DNA of 64,000 nucleotides from Deltaproteobacteria bacterium (GTDB lineage: Bacteria; Myxococcota_A; UBA9160; UBA4427). The position numbers and the translations under genes are program-made. The notes below the pieces were generated by a model that was not told where the DNA came from, searched no databases, and saw nothing but the letters and a program-made list of their open reading frames with translations. Shown piece after piece: positions 7,362 to 15,929 of the stretch (within the stretch, counting starts at the first letter, position 1; each line of letters starts with the position of its first letter). The DNA lies in NCBI GenBank assembly GCA_029261855.1, contig JAJDAN010000003.1:62001-126000 (forward strand), given 5' to 3'.

Positions 7362-9010
7362 TTCAGGTAGTTGCCGCCGCTGAGGCGAACGGCCTTTGGG
7401 TCGCAGCGGACGTGCACGACGGAAACACGATCCGCGGCCAGCGCACGCTCCAATGCCGGACGGATCTCATCCGGTCTCTCGACGCGTTCCGCGTGGCCAT
7501 CCACCATCTCTGCGAGCTTCTCATAGTGCGCGGGCAACAGGCTGGCGATGGGCGGGGAGCCGGGCGGCAGCATGTTGTCCTGCAGCAGATGTCCGGCGAT
7601 CCCCTCGTTGTTGGCCACGACGAAGACGACGTGCGCGCCCACCCGCGCCGCGGTCTCGACGGCGATGGCGGCCGCCCCGAACGCGTAGTCGCCCACGACG
7701 GCGACCGAGGGGCGGTCCGGTTCGGCGAGCTTTGCGCCGATCGCATACGGGACGCCCGTGCCCATGCAGCCGGTGGTCCCCGCGTTGAAGCGGGACCGCT
7801 CGCGGAAGCTCGGCAGCACGGCACGGCAGATGCCCATGATGGTTTCCCCGTCCACGGAGATGTTCGCGTCCCGAGGCAGGACGTGCTTCAGCTCCGCAAC
7901 CAGCCGATACGGGTTGATGGGCACCGAGTCCTGGCCCATCGCGCCCGCCAGCTGCCCCTCGTTGGCGTCGCGCCGGCTGGCGAGCTCCTGCAACCACGCA
8001 CCGCCGCTGCCGCCGCAGCGCAAGCTACGGCCCTCGAGCGCGGCATCGAGCTGCGAGACGGCGACCCGGGCATCGGCGACGATCCCGAGTGACACGTTGG
8101 CCGACGAGGTCATCTCTTCGGCCAGGATGTCGATCTGCACGATGCGCGCGTCGGCCCGATAACGCGGCGGCTTGCCGAAGCCGAAGATCCAATTGAAGCG
8201 GCCGCCGATCATCACGATGAGATCCGCGCCGGCGAGCGCCGCGCTGCGCGCCGCGTTCACGAAGTGGGGATCGTCATCGGGAACGATGCCGCGCGCCATG
8301 GGCGAGGCCACGTAGGGAATGCCCCGAGACACCAGCTTCTCGAGCGCGGCTCCCGCCCCGGACCAGCCGGCACCCTTGCCCACCAGCAGGAGCGGACGCT
8401 CGGCTTCGGCGATCCAGTCAGCCAGGCGTTCGATGGCCTCGGGCGCCGGGTGCGGCGACGTGATCTCGGGCGCCTCGGTTCGGAGTCCGGCCTGCTCTTC
8501 CGGGATCCGACGGGCGACCATCTCACCCGGGAAATCGAGGTAGACGGCGCCGGGCCGCCCCTGCACGGACTGGGCGAGCGCGAGGTGGAGGTATTCGGCG
8601 ATCCGCTCCGTCGAGTCGACCTGCTGCACCCACTTGCAGCCCGGGCGCGCGAAGGCCAGCTGGTCGGCCTCCTGGAAGCCGCCGATTCCCCGAGTCGCGC
8701 CGTACGCCGAACCGCCCAGCACCACCAGCGGCATGCCGCTGGCCGTCGCAACGTGCATCGGCGTAACGGTATTCGTGACCGCGGGACCCGAGCCGGCAAC
8801 GATCACCCCGGGCTTGCGCCGCGACCAACCCCAGGCCGAGGCCATGAACGCGGCGTTCTCCTCGTGCCGGCACCCGACGACCCGAAGACCCTGGGCCTGG
8901 GCGCCCGCGAAGAGCTCGATCATCGGCCCCGCGACGACACCGAAGAGCGTGTCGATGCCCGCCAGCTCGAGTTGCCTGGCGACGATCTGACCGCCGTGGA
9001 TGTCCGCCAT
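7358..9010 (-). CDS. TPP-dependent enzyme (acetolactate synthase/oxalyl-CoA decarboxylase/2-hydroxyacyl-CoA lyase family)
   Basis: 550 aa with the three-domain layout of the POX/ALS family. The pyrimidine-binding domain has catalytic Glu50 in CRHEENAAF. A central domain runs about 190-330. The pyrophosphate domain has VVGDYAFGAAAIAVETA followed by VVANNEG, the GD-x(25)-NN metal/TPP motif with Tyr where Gly is usual (GDY for GDG). GSGPAVTNTVTPMHVATASGMPLVVLGG is typical. Coupling to a CoA-transferase argues for an acyl-CoA substrate (oxalyl-CoA or 2-hydroxyacyl-CoA) rather than pyruvate, but this is inference. It is first in the two-gene unit. A 192-bp gap separates it from the divergent receiver-like gene. 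Confidence 0.9.
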   Translation of the reverse strand: MADIHGGQIVARQLELAGIDTLFGVVAGPMIELFAGAQAQGLRVVGCRHEENAAFMASAWGWSRRKPGVIVAGSGPAVTNTVTPMHVATASGMPLVVLGGSAYGATRGIGGFQEADQLAFARPGCKWVQQVDSTERIAEYLHLALAQSVQGRPGAVYLDFPGEMVARRIPEEQAGLRTEAPEITSPHPAPEAIERLADWIAEAERPLLLVGKGAGWSGAGAALEKLVSRGIPYVASPMARGIVPDDDPHFVNAARSAALAGADLIVMIGGRFNWIFGFGKPPRYRADARIVQIDILAEEMTSSANVSLGIVADARVAVSQLDAALEGRSLRCGGSGGAWLQELASRRDANEGQLAGAMGQDSVPINPYRLVAELKHVLPRDANISVDGETIMGICRAVLPSFRERSRFNAGTTGCMGTGVPYAIGAKLAEPDRPSVAVVGDYAFGAAAIAVETAARVGAHVVFVVANNEGIAGHLLQDNMLPPGSPPIASLLPAHYEKLAEMVDGHAERVERPDEIRPALERALAADRVSVVHVRCDPKAVRLSGGNYLK

Positions 9011-9202
9011 GCCGTGCTCCTCCGAGGACCCGCCTTGTGCGGCTCAGGGTAACACGGGTGCCCCACGGGGGACGAGCCAGGATTGAGATAAAGATCACAC
9101 TGTGTTGTTCCGACCACAACTAGACGTGTCTGCGTAGGGCATTCGCCGCGTAGCCCAGGGCGCGAGGGATTCAGAGGCAGCGAGAGATTCTCGGAGATCT
9201 TC

Positions 9203-9751
9203 ATGGCGGTCACGGCAGAGCTTCCCACTGGCATCGGCGGTCTGCGCCCGGACGAGGGCGCCGTCCGGCTGCTGTTCGTCGAGCGGAGCGCGGACTACGG
9301 CGCGCTGGTCCGGGAGACCCTCGAGCACACCCGGAAGGGGCGCTTCGAAGTGCACCACACCGACCGCCTGGATGCGGCAAGGCACGAAGTGGAGTCCGGG
9401 GAGCTCGACGCGGTGCTGGTGGACCTGACCGTGTCCCCCGGAGCGGACACCGACCCCCGCAGCGTGAGTATCGAGGAGGCCTCGGATCTCGCGACGCGAG
9501 TCCCGGTGATCGTCCTGATGGGGAGCGAGCAGGACGAGGCCCCCGCCGAGAAGAGCGACGGTGAGAGCGAGTCCGCCGTCCTCGCCCGGATCGCCTGCAG
9601 TCGCGTGCCCGACGAGATCCTGCGGGCCGTGCGGCGGCACCGGCGCCTGGGCCCTTGCGGCGGCGCCGGCCCCATCGTCCTGCGCGACCCGTTGCGGGCC
9701 TGCGCGCGCGTCTTCGCACGGATCCGCCGCTCGCTGACCGCGACGCGCTGA
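9203..9751 (+). CDS. Receiver-domain-like protein (degenerate response regulator)
   Basis: 182 aa. The fold pattern is receiver-like: AVRLLFVERSADYGALVRETLE (beta1/alpha1), LDAVLVDLTVSP with the likely phosphoacceptor Asp, and VPVIVLMGSEQ as beta4. The acidic pair after beta1 is reduced to VE, and I could not place the conserved Lys of beta5 confidently; the region after VLMGSE is an acidic insertion (DEAPAEKSDGESES). There is no output domain. It may be a pseudo-receiver or a single-domain regulator. It is divergent from the TPP-lyase operon and converges on the outer-membrane barrel gene 31 bp away. Confidence 0.6.
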   Translation: MAVTAELPTGIGGLRPDEGAVRLLFVERSADYGALVRETLEHTRKGRFEVHHTDRLDAARHEVESGELDAVLVDLTVSPGADTDPRSVSIEEASDLATRVPVIVLMGSEQDEAPAEKSDGESESAVLARIACSRVPDEILRAVRRHRRLGPCGGAGPIVLRDPLRACARVFARIRRSLTATR

Positions 9752-9782
9752 ATCCGACCCGAGCCGGCACGACGAGAGCCGC

Positions 9783-11159
9783 TCAGAAGAAGATGTCGAC
9801 CAACAGGTAGGCGAAGGTCTCGCCGTTTCCGTACTGCGACTTCCGCGGGCCCACGAAGGTCTGCACGCCCACGGTCACCTCGATCGCGCCCCCGGGCGAG
9901 TACTTGAGGCTGGGAAAGAACGCGGCGCTCTCACCGTCCCAGTCGTAGATTACGACGCCGTCGAGACGCAGCTCGGGTGTGATGTCTCCGCCGACCATCC
10001 AGCCGGTCTGGCTCCGGGCGGACGTGACGACCCGACTCGACCCGAACAACGCCGGCGATCCGCCGGTGACGAACGGCCCCGGAACGTTGTCGGGAACGCC
10101 CGCCGGCCGGGCGTTGGTCGCCTCGAAGAACGGGAGCAGGCTTCCCGCCCGCCCGCCTCCGAAGCCCAGGTCGTTGCCGTTGTAGAGATGCTCGACGAGG
10201 ACGTAGATGCCGTCGGCGAAGTCGAAGGTGTAGTCGATGGACGCCACCCATTGCACGAAGTCGTCGAGTCGCGCGGGGCCGCTCGACCCGATCTTCCAGA
10301 CCTTCTGCTCTGGCCGGGTGTAGACGAGCTCGAAGCGAAAGGCCGCATCCCCGAGATTGCGCGCGAAGTCCATCCCCACCGTCGGTGCCTTCTCGAAGAC
10401 GCCCCCCATCAGGGACAAGTCCGAGTCGAGCACCACGCCGTGCAGGCGCAGGGCGTAGCGCGCCTCGTCGCGACTCGAACCCGGCGCGTACACCGCCTCG
10501 ACGAAGTTGAAGCCATCGAACGACCAGCGCGCGTCGATGCTGTCGATGCCCTGGGACTGGTCGGCCTGGACCGCGAGCGGCGGGATCGCGTTGAAGCGGT
10601 CGATCGGATTCCAGAGGCGCCCGACCCCCCAGGCGACCCGTTGGCGCCCGACAGTGAGATCGAGCCCGCCGGCCTCCAGCTGCACGAAGCCCCGGTAGAA
10701 GAGATGCCGCCACTCGACCCTTCGGCTGTCGGTGATCGTCCAATCGGCGTCGAAGAGGTCGTCCCGTTGGAAGCTGTCCCCGAAGCCCGCCTCGAAGGTG
10801 TCGAGGACACCGGTGTACAGCTCGTGGTCGTAGACCACGACGGCCCGCAGCCCCTCCATGATCTGCAGGTCCGCGCGGGTGCGCAGACGCGTCAGGCTCT
10901 GCCAGGCGTCCTTGTCGCCGACGGTCTCGAAGGACGGGCAATTGGCAAAGGTCGCGGCGAACACACAGCTGGGGTTCGCCGCGGCGGCAAAGTCGTCGGC
11001 GTCGGTCTGCGACCCGATGTTCGCGAGCTCGCGCAGCGACCCGGAGATGTCGAGGCTGGCGTCTCTCGACTGCCAGAGCTCCGTCGCCGAGACCGGCGCG
11101 GACGGCGCCGCCAGGACCAGCCACACCCACGCCAATCCGCTCGCGATGGCGCGCTTCAA
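9783..11159 (-). CDS. Outer-membrane beta-barrel protein (DUF1302/alginate-export-like)
   Basis: 458 aa. The TTG start overlaps the ATPase stop (TTGA). A signal peptide ending near VSATELW precedes alternating strands typical of a large barrel. The chain ends in Phe (LLVDIFF), as outer-membrane proteins usually do. GRQRVAWGVGRLWNPIDRFNA resembles the conserved strand of DUF1302 and alginate-export-like porins. Two cysteines (SCVFAATFANC) lie near the N-terminus. As last gene of the TetR/LolA-like/permease/ATPase operon it is the likely outer-membrane end of the system. The substrate, perhaps a lipid or hydrophobic compound, is inference. Confidence 0.8.
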   Translation of the reverse strand: MKRAIASGLAWVWLVLAAPSAPVSATELWQSRDASLDISGSLRELANIGSQTDADDFAAAANPSCVFAATFANCPSFETVGDKDAWQSLTRLRTRADLQIMEGLRAVVVYDHELYTGVLDTFEAGFGDSFQRDDLFDADWTITDSRRVEWRHLFYRGFVQLEAGGLDLTVGRQRVAWGVGRLWNPIDRFNAIPPLAVQADQSQGIDSIDARWSFDGFNFVEAVYAPGSSRDEARYALRLHGVVLDSDLSLMGGVFEKAPTVGMDFARNLGDAAFRFELVYTRPEQKVWKIGSSGPARLDDFVQWVASIDYTFDFADGIYVLVEHLYNGNDLGFGGGRAGSLLPFFEATNARPAGVPDNVPGPFVTGGSPALFGSSRVVTSARSQTGWMVGGDITPELRLDGVVIYDWDGESAAFFPSLKYSPGGAIEVTVGVQTFVGPRKSQYGNGETFAYLLVDIFF

Positions 11160-11854
11160 ACGCTCGGTTCTCTGGAGTCGTCGACGATGCGCCCGTCCCT
11201 CAGCCGTACGAGGCGGCGCGCCGCCTCCATCACCATGGGGTCGTGTGTCGAGAACAGGAAGGTGGTGCCGTGCTCGCGGTTCAGGTCGCCCATGAGCTCG
11301 AGCAACCGTGCCGCGGTCTCGGAATCCAGGTTCGCCGTGGGCTCGTCGGCGAGCACCATGCGCGGCCGCCCCACGATCGCGCGCGCGACTGCGACCCGCT
11401 GCTGCTGTCCACCACTGAGTTCGAGCGGACGCTTGTCTCCCAGGCCCTCGAGACCCACCTCCGCGAGCATCGCCAGGGCGCGCTCCCGGCGTTCGGCCGC
11501 GGGGACCTGCTGCAACTCCATCACGAACTCGACGTTCTCCCGCGCGCTGAAGACCGGGATCAGGTTGTAGGCCTGGAACACGAACCCGAGCTTCGCCAGC
11601 CGCAGATCGGAAAGCTCGCCGGAGGACATGCGCGACAGATCCTCCCCGTCGATGAAGACCTTGCCCTCGGTCGGCGCGTCGAGCGCGCCGAGCATGTTGA
11701 GCAGCGTGGTCTTGCCAGACCCACTCGGGCCCGCCAGCGCGGCGAACTCGCCCTCCTGGACCCGGAAGTCGATGCCATCGAGAGCGGCAGTCACGACGCC
11801 GCGGGTGTCGTACACCTTGCGGACGCCACGCGCTTCGGCGATCGAATCAGACAC
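11156..11854 (-). CDS. ABC transporter ATP-binding protein (LolD/MacB type)
   Basis: 232 aa from the GTG at 11852-11854, which overlaps the upstream permease stop by 8 bp; the longer open frame lies inside the permease gene and is rejected. Walker A is GPSGSGKT (about 43-50), the signature is LSGGQQQRVAVAR, and Walker B is MVLADEPTANLD. The EFVMELQQVP segment and short length are typical of LolD/MacB-type ATPases that drive FtsX-like permeases, which work as mechanotransducers on periplasmic substrates rather than classic membrane pumps. Two permeases directly upstream complete the inner-membrane complex. Confidence 0.93.
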   Translation of the reverse strand: MSDSIAEARGVRKVYDTRGVVTAALDGIDFRVQEGEFAALAGPSGSGKTTLLNMLGALDAPTEGKVFIDGEDLSRMSSGELSDLRLAKLGFVFQAYNLIPVFSARENVEFVMELQQVPAAERRERALAMLAEVGLEGLGDKRPLELSGGQQQRVAVARAIVGRPRMVLADEPTANLDSETAARLLELMGDLNREHGTTFLFSTHDPMVMEAARRLVRLRDGRIVDDSREPSV

Positions 11855-13073
11855 GGCGCAGAGCCTCCCCGGGTCGCAGCGTCGCCACGCGGATCGCGGG
11901 CCAGGCGCTGGCGATGGTCGCCGCCAGAACGGCCATCGCCGCCGGCGCAAGCAGATCGTTGGACCGCACGACGGGCACGATCACGGAACCGACGCCGAGC
12001 GCCTCGAGGCCCTCGGCATAGCGGCTGAGATCGATCCCGTCGCGCAGCAGCCAGATGCATAGAATCCCGACGCCGAGACCGGTGGCGAGGCCCACCGCCG
12101 TCACGACGAGGGACTCCGCCATCACGACCGCCACGACGCGCACGGGCTTCATGCCCATCGCCATCATCACGCCGATCTCGCGCGTGCGTTCGTAGATCGA
12201 CATCAGCAGCACGTTCGCGATCCCGAAGGCCATGGCGATGAACACCGCTCCGTAGATCGCCCAGGCCATCTGGTCCATGGCGTTCACCAGGTAGACGAGG
12301 AGCGGTTGCAGCTCTTCCCAGCTGCGCACCTCGGCGGACGAACCGAGTGACGAGACGAGCTGGTCGCGCAGGGCGGCGACATCGCGATCGCTGTCTGCGA
12401 TGACGACGATCTCCGAGATCCGGTCTCCGAGCGCGAACAGCTGCTGGGCCTCATCGATCCGGATGAGCAGGGTGGACTGGTTGACCGCCAGGGACGCCGT
12501 CTTGAACACACCGCCCACCCGGAAGGCCCGGCCCGTGAGATCTCCCGTGAGATCCTGGACGGACAGCACGATCTTGTCGCCGACATCGACCCGGAGCCGG
12601 CGCGCCAGATCGGCGCCGACCACCGCCCGGCCCGCGCGCTCGCCGAGCCACTCGCCCTCGACGATCGAACCCGCATACGCGGACACGCGAGCCTCTGCCT
12701 CGGGGTCGACGGCCACCACCCGGACGCCCACGCTGGCTCGCGGCGAGTTCACCAGGCCCTGTCCCTGCACCCGCGGTGCCCAGGCGCGAACGTCGCCTCC
12801 CTCCCCGCTCTCGTCTTCCAGTGCACGGCTCGCGCGAACGCCCCCCTCCGGCAACAAGATGCGAAGCTCCGGGTCTGCGTCGAAGCCGGGGGCGTGGATC
12901 TGTAGATGCCCCAGCTCCGTCGCGATGGCGGTCTTGACCATCTGGTGGGCCATCCCCGAGTTGATCGAGATGGTGAGCGCGCAGCCGGCGATGCCGATGG
13001 CCACCGCCGTCAGTACCACGACCGTTCGGCGCGGGTTGCGTGCGAGACCGCGAAGGGCGAGCCGCCAGATCAT
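11847..13073 (-). CDS. FtsX/LolC-type ABC transporter permease
   Basis: 408 aa with the MacB-type layout: one N-terminal span (RTVVVLTAVAIGIAGCALTISINSG), a large periplasmic domain (about 50-260, with GHLQIHAPGF and VVGADLARRLRVDVGDKIVLSVQ), then three C-terminal spans. The conserved cytoplasmic loop YERTREIGVMMAMGMKP lies before the last two. It starts 3 bp after the stop of the sister permease and overlaps the ATPase start. The two permeases are related in arrangement but clearly different in sequence, like LolC/LolE, so a heterodimer is likely. Substrate unknown. Confidence 0.92.
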   Translation of the reverse strand: MIWRLALRGLARNPRRTVVVLTAVAIGIAGCALTISINSGMAHQMVKTAIATELGHLQIHAPGFDADPELRILLPEGGVRASRALEDESGEGGDVRAWAPRVQGQGLVNSPRASVGVRVVAVDPEAEARVSAYAGSIVEGEWLGERAGRAVVGADLARRLRVDVGDKIVLSVQDLTGDLTGRAFRVGGVFKTASLAVNQSTLLIRIDEAQQLFALGDRISEIVVIADSDRDVAALRDQLVSSLGSSAEVRSWEELQPLLVYLVNAMDQMAWAIYGAVFIAMAFGIANVLLMSIYERTREIGVMMAMGMKPVRVVAVVMAESLVVTAVGLATGLGVGILCIWLLRDGIDLSRYAEGLEALGVGSVIVPVVRSNDLLAPAAMAVLAATIASAWPAIRVATLRPGEALRRV

Positions 13074-13076
13074 CGA

Positions 13077-14300
13077 TCAGAGAGTCCTCAAGGCGTCGAC
13101 CGGGCGACCGCGGCTGGCCTTGAAGGCCGGATACAAGGCCGCGAGTGCGCCCACCAACAGGATCGTGATCGCCGACCCGATGGGATTCAGCGGCTTCAAC
13201 TTGAAGGTCATGACCGGCTCCATGCCGATCAGCTCGGTCATCGCGCCCATGTCGCCGCCGAGGGGAATCGGGTTTGCGGCCAGATACACGACGAGTGGCA
13301 GCGACAACAGCAGGCCCAGCCCCAGGCCGACGCCTGCGGTGAAGGTCGACTCCCAGTACACCACCCGGAACACCGCCCCCGGCCGCAGCCCGAGGGCCAT
13401 CATCATGCCGAGCTCACGTGTCCGCTCGAGGATCGCCATCAGGATCGTGTTGAGGATGCCGAACCCGACGACCACCACCAGGATGGCCAGCATCATGTAC
13501 ATGCCCAGGTCGTCGAGGATCACGAACTGCAGCAGCTCGGGCAGCACCTCGTACCAGGGATGTACCTCGAGGCCCGGCAGGTCCGCGGTCAGGCGCTCGA
13601 CCACCGACTCGACGGCGTCGGTGGACTCGAGGCGCAGGGCGATCTCGGACAAACGATCGTCGTAGACGAAGAACGACTGCGCGTCGGTCAGAGCGATGAG
13701 CGAAAGACTCCGCTCGAGCTCGGGTTCCGGAAGCTTCAAGGTACCGACCACGGTGAAGAGCTCGTAGGCCGTCTCGAGGGAGTAGGCGACGGCATAGACG
13801 AGAACCTCGTCCCCGACCCCGGCTCCGAGGGAGTCGGCCAGGCGCGCGCCCAGCACGATCTCCCGCTGCCCGGAAGCCGACAGGAAGCGACCGGCACGAA
13901 CCCGATCCGACAAGGTCGTCACCGTCGCTTCCCGTTCGGGATCGATCCCCACTACCGCGGCGCCCTGGCTGGCGCTGTCCTTCGACAACAGCGCGAAGCT
14001 CGAGACCCGCGGCGCCCAGCCCCGCACCGCCGGGTCGTCCTCGATTCGCGCGCGCAGCGAAGCGTCGAGTACGAGGAAGCGCTCGAGCGTCCGGTCGTCG
14101 AGATAGCCGGGACCCGTGAGGGTGACGTGCCCGGAATGCAGCAGCGCGCCGTCCTCGATCATCTTCTCGTGGGTGCCCGCCGCCATCGCGACAGAGAGCA
14201 CCACCAGGAAGACCGCGAAGACCGTGGCCGCTACGCACAGGCCCGTGCGGCGCTTGTTGCGCCAGACGTTTCGCCAGGCCAGGCGCCGCTCGAGACTCAT
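13077..14300 (-). CDS. FtsX/LolE-type ABC transporter permease
   Basis: 407 aa, the sister of the next gene. It has an N-terminal span (GLCVAATVFAVFLVVLSVAMAAG), a periplasmic domain with SGHVTLTGPGYLDDRTLERF and VLGARLADSLGAGVGDEVLVYA, and three C-terminal spans around LERTRELGMMMALGLRPGAVF. The last residues, SRGRPVDALRTL, match the family C-terminus. It lies 3 bp downstream of the LolA-like gene and 3 bp upstream of the second permease. This tight packing strongly suggests one functional complex. Confidence 0.92.
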   Translation of the reverse strand: MSLERRLAWRNVWRNKRRTGLCVAATVFAVFLVVLSVAMAAGTHEKMIEDGALLHSGHVTLTGPGYLDDRTLERFLVLDASLRARIEDDPAVRGWAPRVSSFALLSKDSASQGAAVVGIDPEREATVTTLSDRVRAGRFLSASGQREIVLGARLADSLGAGVGDEVLVYAVAYSLETAYELFTVVGTLKLPEPELERSLSLIALTDAQSFFVYDDRLSEIALRLESTDAVESVVERLTADLPGLEVHPWYEVLPELLQFVILDDLGMYMMLAILVVVVGFGILNTILMAILERTRELGMMMALGLRPGAVFRVVYWESTFTAGVGLGLGLLLSLPLVVYLAANPIPLGGDMGAMTELIGMEPVMTFKLKPLNPIGSAITILLVGALAALYPAFKASRGRPVDALRTL

Positions 14301-14303
14301 CCC

Positions 14304-15134
14304 CTATTGCCGCCCGCGCTTCAGGTTTCGGGTCGTGAACACGGATTCGTCGATCTCGAGGTCGTATCGCATCTCGTCGACGCGCACGACGGTCCGGTGC
14401 CCCTGCTTGTCGAGCGGCGTCAGGGTCCACAAGTGCGGCACCCAGCGACCATCCACCTTGCGCACGTCGCTGAAGTCGAGCTCGCGAATCTTCACGTCGT
14501 CCTCGTCGTAGAATTCCTGGTGCAGCGGCGAGAAGCGTTCCGCGTCGACCCAGGCCACGATCTTCCCCCAGACGACGGGTGCGTTCTCGTGCGGCCGATA
14601 CTCGATCACGTAGCTGCGCCGCCCGCCACTGCGATCCGAGCCCGGATCGATCCCCAGCAGGACGTGGTCGTAGTCGTCGACCTCGCTCGACTCGCGCACC
14701 AGGTCGTCGTTGGTGAAGTCGCTGCCCATCCACGACTGCAGCATCATCGACGGCGGAACCCGTACGGTCCGCTCGACCCGCGGCACGTACATCCAGAGAT
14801 TCGGGTGAAGCTTCAGGAAGCCCGTGCCGGCGTCCTTGGCGGGCTCGTGAATGCGGATGAAGGACCGCTTCTCGGGCCCGTCCGACCACGACTCGAAGCG
14901 CACCGTGCGCGGCCGTGCGAGCCGGGGCGAGCTCACGGTCATCTCGCACTGACAATAGGTGCGGTCGCCACGCATGGTGTCCTCGGCGCGGTCCACGATG
15001 TCTTCTACCGAAAGGTCCTCGGATGCGGGCTCGAGAGCGGGCAGTGCGGCGGCGTGGGCGCCTCCGCCCGCAGCGAACAGCGCGCCACCCAGGAGCAGCG
15101 CGAAGGTGGAAGCCCGCCACGACGAAGTCCTCAT
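14304..15134 (-). CDS. Outer membrane lipoprotein-sorting protein (LolA/LolB-fold, COG2834-like)
   Basis: About 276 aa. The ATG at 15132-15134 has a GGAGAG site at good spacing and is preferred over the ATG at 15149. A signal peptide (ASTFALLLGGALFAAGGGAHA) leads to VEDIVDRAEDTMRGDRTYCQCEMTV. The family-defining run is LWMYVPRVERTVRVPPSMMLQSWMGSDF, followed by TNDDLV and a DYDHVLLGIDPG strand. Such proteins are predicted periplasmic carriers with a half-barrel that holds acyl chains. With an FtsX-type ABC transporter downstream, it probably takes a lipid or lipoprotein released from the inner membrane. It lies 43 bp from the TetR gene on the same strand. Confidence 0.88.
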   Translation of the reverse strand: MRTSSWRASTFALLLGGALFAAGGGAHAAALPALEPASEDLSVEDIVDRAEDTMRGDRTYCQCEMTVSSPRLARPRTVRFESWSDGPEKRSFIRIHEPAKDAGTGFLKLHPNLWMYVPRVERTVRVPPSMMLQSWMGSDFTNDDLVRESSEVDDYDHVLLGIDPGSDRSGGRRSYVIEYRPHENAPVVWGKIVAWVDAERFSPLHQEFYDEDDVKIRELDFSDVRKVDGRWVPHLWTLTPLDKQGHRTVVRVDEMRYDLEIDESVFTTRNLKRGRQ

Positions 15135-15177
15135 TTTCACTCTCCTCATGCCGTCATCCCCTCACGCCTTCGTGCCC

Positions 15178-15810
15178 TCACGCGGATCCCGCTTCCCGGT
15201 CCGGTGCGACACCGCGGTAGAGCACGTCCCACAGGGCCTCGAGATGCTCGGAAAGCTCGAATGCCGGGTCGATGGCGGCCTGCAGCAACAGCGCGTCGAC
15301 CATGCCGGTCAGCACGGCGGCGGTGCCATCGGGGGACAGCGCGCGCAGCTGACCCGTCTCGATCCCCAACCGAACGATGTCTGCGAACTGCGCCCGGATC
15401 TCCCGGTAGAGCAAGGCCATGCGTGCGCGGGCCTCGGGGTGGCCTGCGAACTCCGCCCAGGCGAGCAGCAACCGGCGCTCGGACCCGAAGCGCTCGAAGA
15501 AGCCCTCGAGCTCTTGCCTCATCAGCGTGAGGACGTCGGCCTCGCCTTCGGAAAAGGCGACGTCGAAGCGGCGGAAGAGCTCGCCGGCCACCGCGTCGAA
15601 CAAGGCGAGAAAGACATCGTCCTTGCTCTCGAAGTGCCAGTAGAGGCTGCCCTTCGACAGACCCGACGCGGCAACCAGGTGATCCATGGTGGTCGCGTGG
15701 AAGCCGCGCGCGGAAAAGCAGCCCAGCGCCGCCTCGAGGATCTGGGCCCGACGCTCCTCGGGAGGAGCGTGCTTTCGAGCCGGGGCTTCGCTGGATCGCG
15801 GTTTCGCCAT
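15178..15810 (-). CDS. TetR family transcriptional regulator
   Basis: 210 aa from the ATG at 15808-15810; the open frame before it runs through the operator. The N-terminal helix-turn-helix is RAQILEAALGCFSARGFHATTMDHLVAASGLSKGSLYWHFESKDDVF (about 19-65), a textbook TetR domain. The C-terminal ligand domain has AWAEFAGHPEARARMALLYREIRAQF. It is first on the strand of the LolA-like/permease/ATPase/barrel genes, and a perfect palindrome overlaps its start codon. It probably represses itself and the downstream envelope operon, relieved by a hydrophobic ligand; the ligand is unknown. Confidence 0.92.
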   Translation of the reverse strand: MAKPRSSEAPARKHAPPEERRAQILEAALGCFSARGFHATTMDHLVAASGLSKGSLYWHFESKDDVFLALFDAVAGELFRRFDVAFSEGEADVLTLMRQELEGFFERFGSERRLLLAWAEFAGHPEARARMALLYREIRAQFADIVRLGIETGQLRALSPDGTAAVLTGMVDALLLQAAIDPAFELSEHLEALWDVLYRGVAPDREAGSA

Positions 15811-15830
15811 AGACTGACTAGTCAGTCTAT
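15809..15830. promoter_or_regulatory. Perfect 22-bp palindrome, probable TetR operator
   Basis: The arms ATAGACTGACT and AGTCAGTCTAT are exactly complementary with no spacer. The site overlaps the ATG of the TetR gene and extends upstream. TGACTAGTCA-type cores are common TetR-family operators that flank or overlap their own gene. Autoregulation is therefore very likely, and the site could also affect the divergent lipoprotein gene that starts 100 bp away. Confidence 0.75.
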
Positions 15831-15929
15831 ATAGGAGCCCCGCTTCGTCAAGAGGACGATGGCAGCGGGCTTCCATTGCCGGAAGCGCCCGCGTACCCTG
15901 TGCGACAGCCGCCACGAGGAGGCACCCCG

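Noticed and set aside
12906-15530. 874-codon open frame on the plus strand
   Set aside because: It runs antisense through the permease and LolA-like genes, is rich in Arg/Gly/His, and matches no family. High GC makes long shadow frames.
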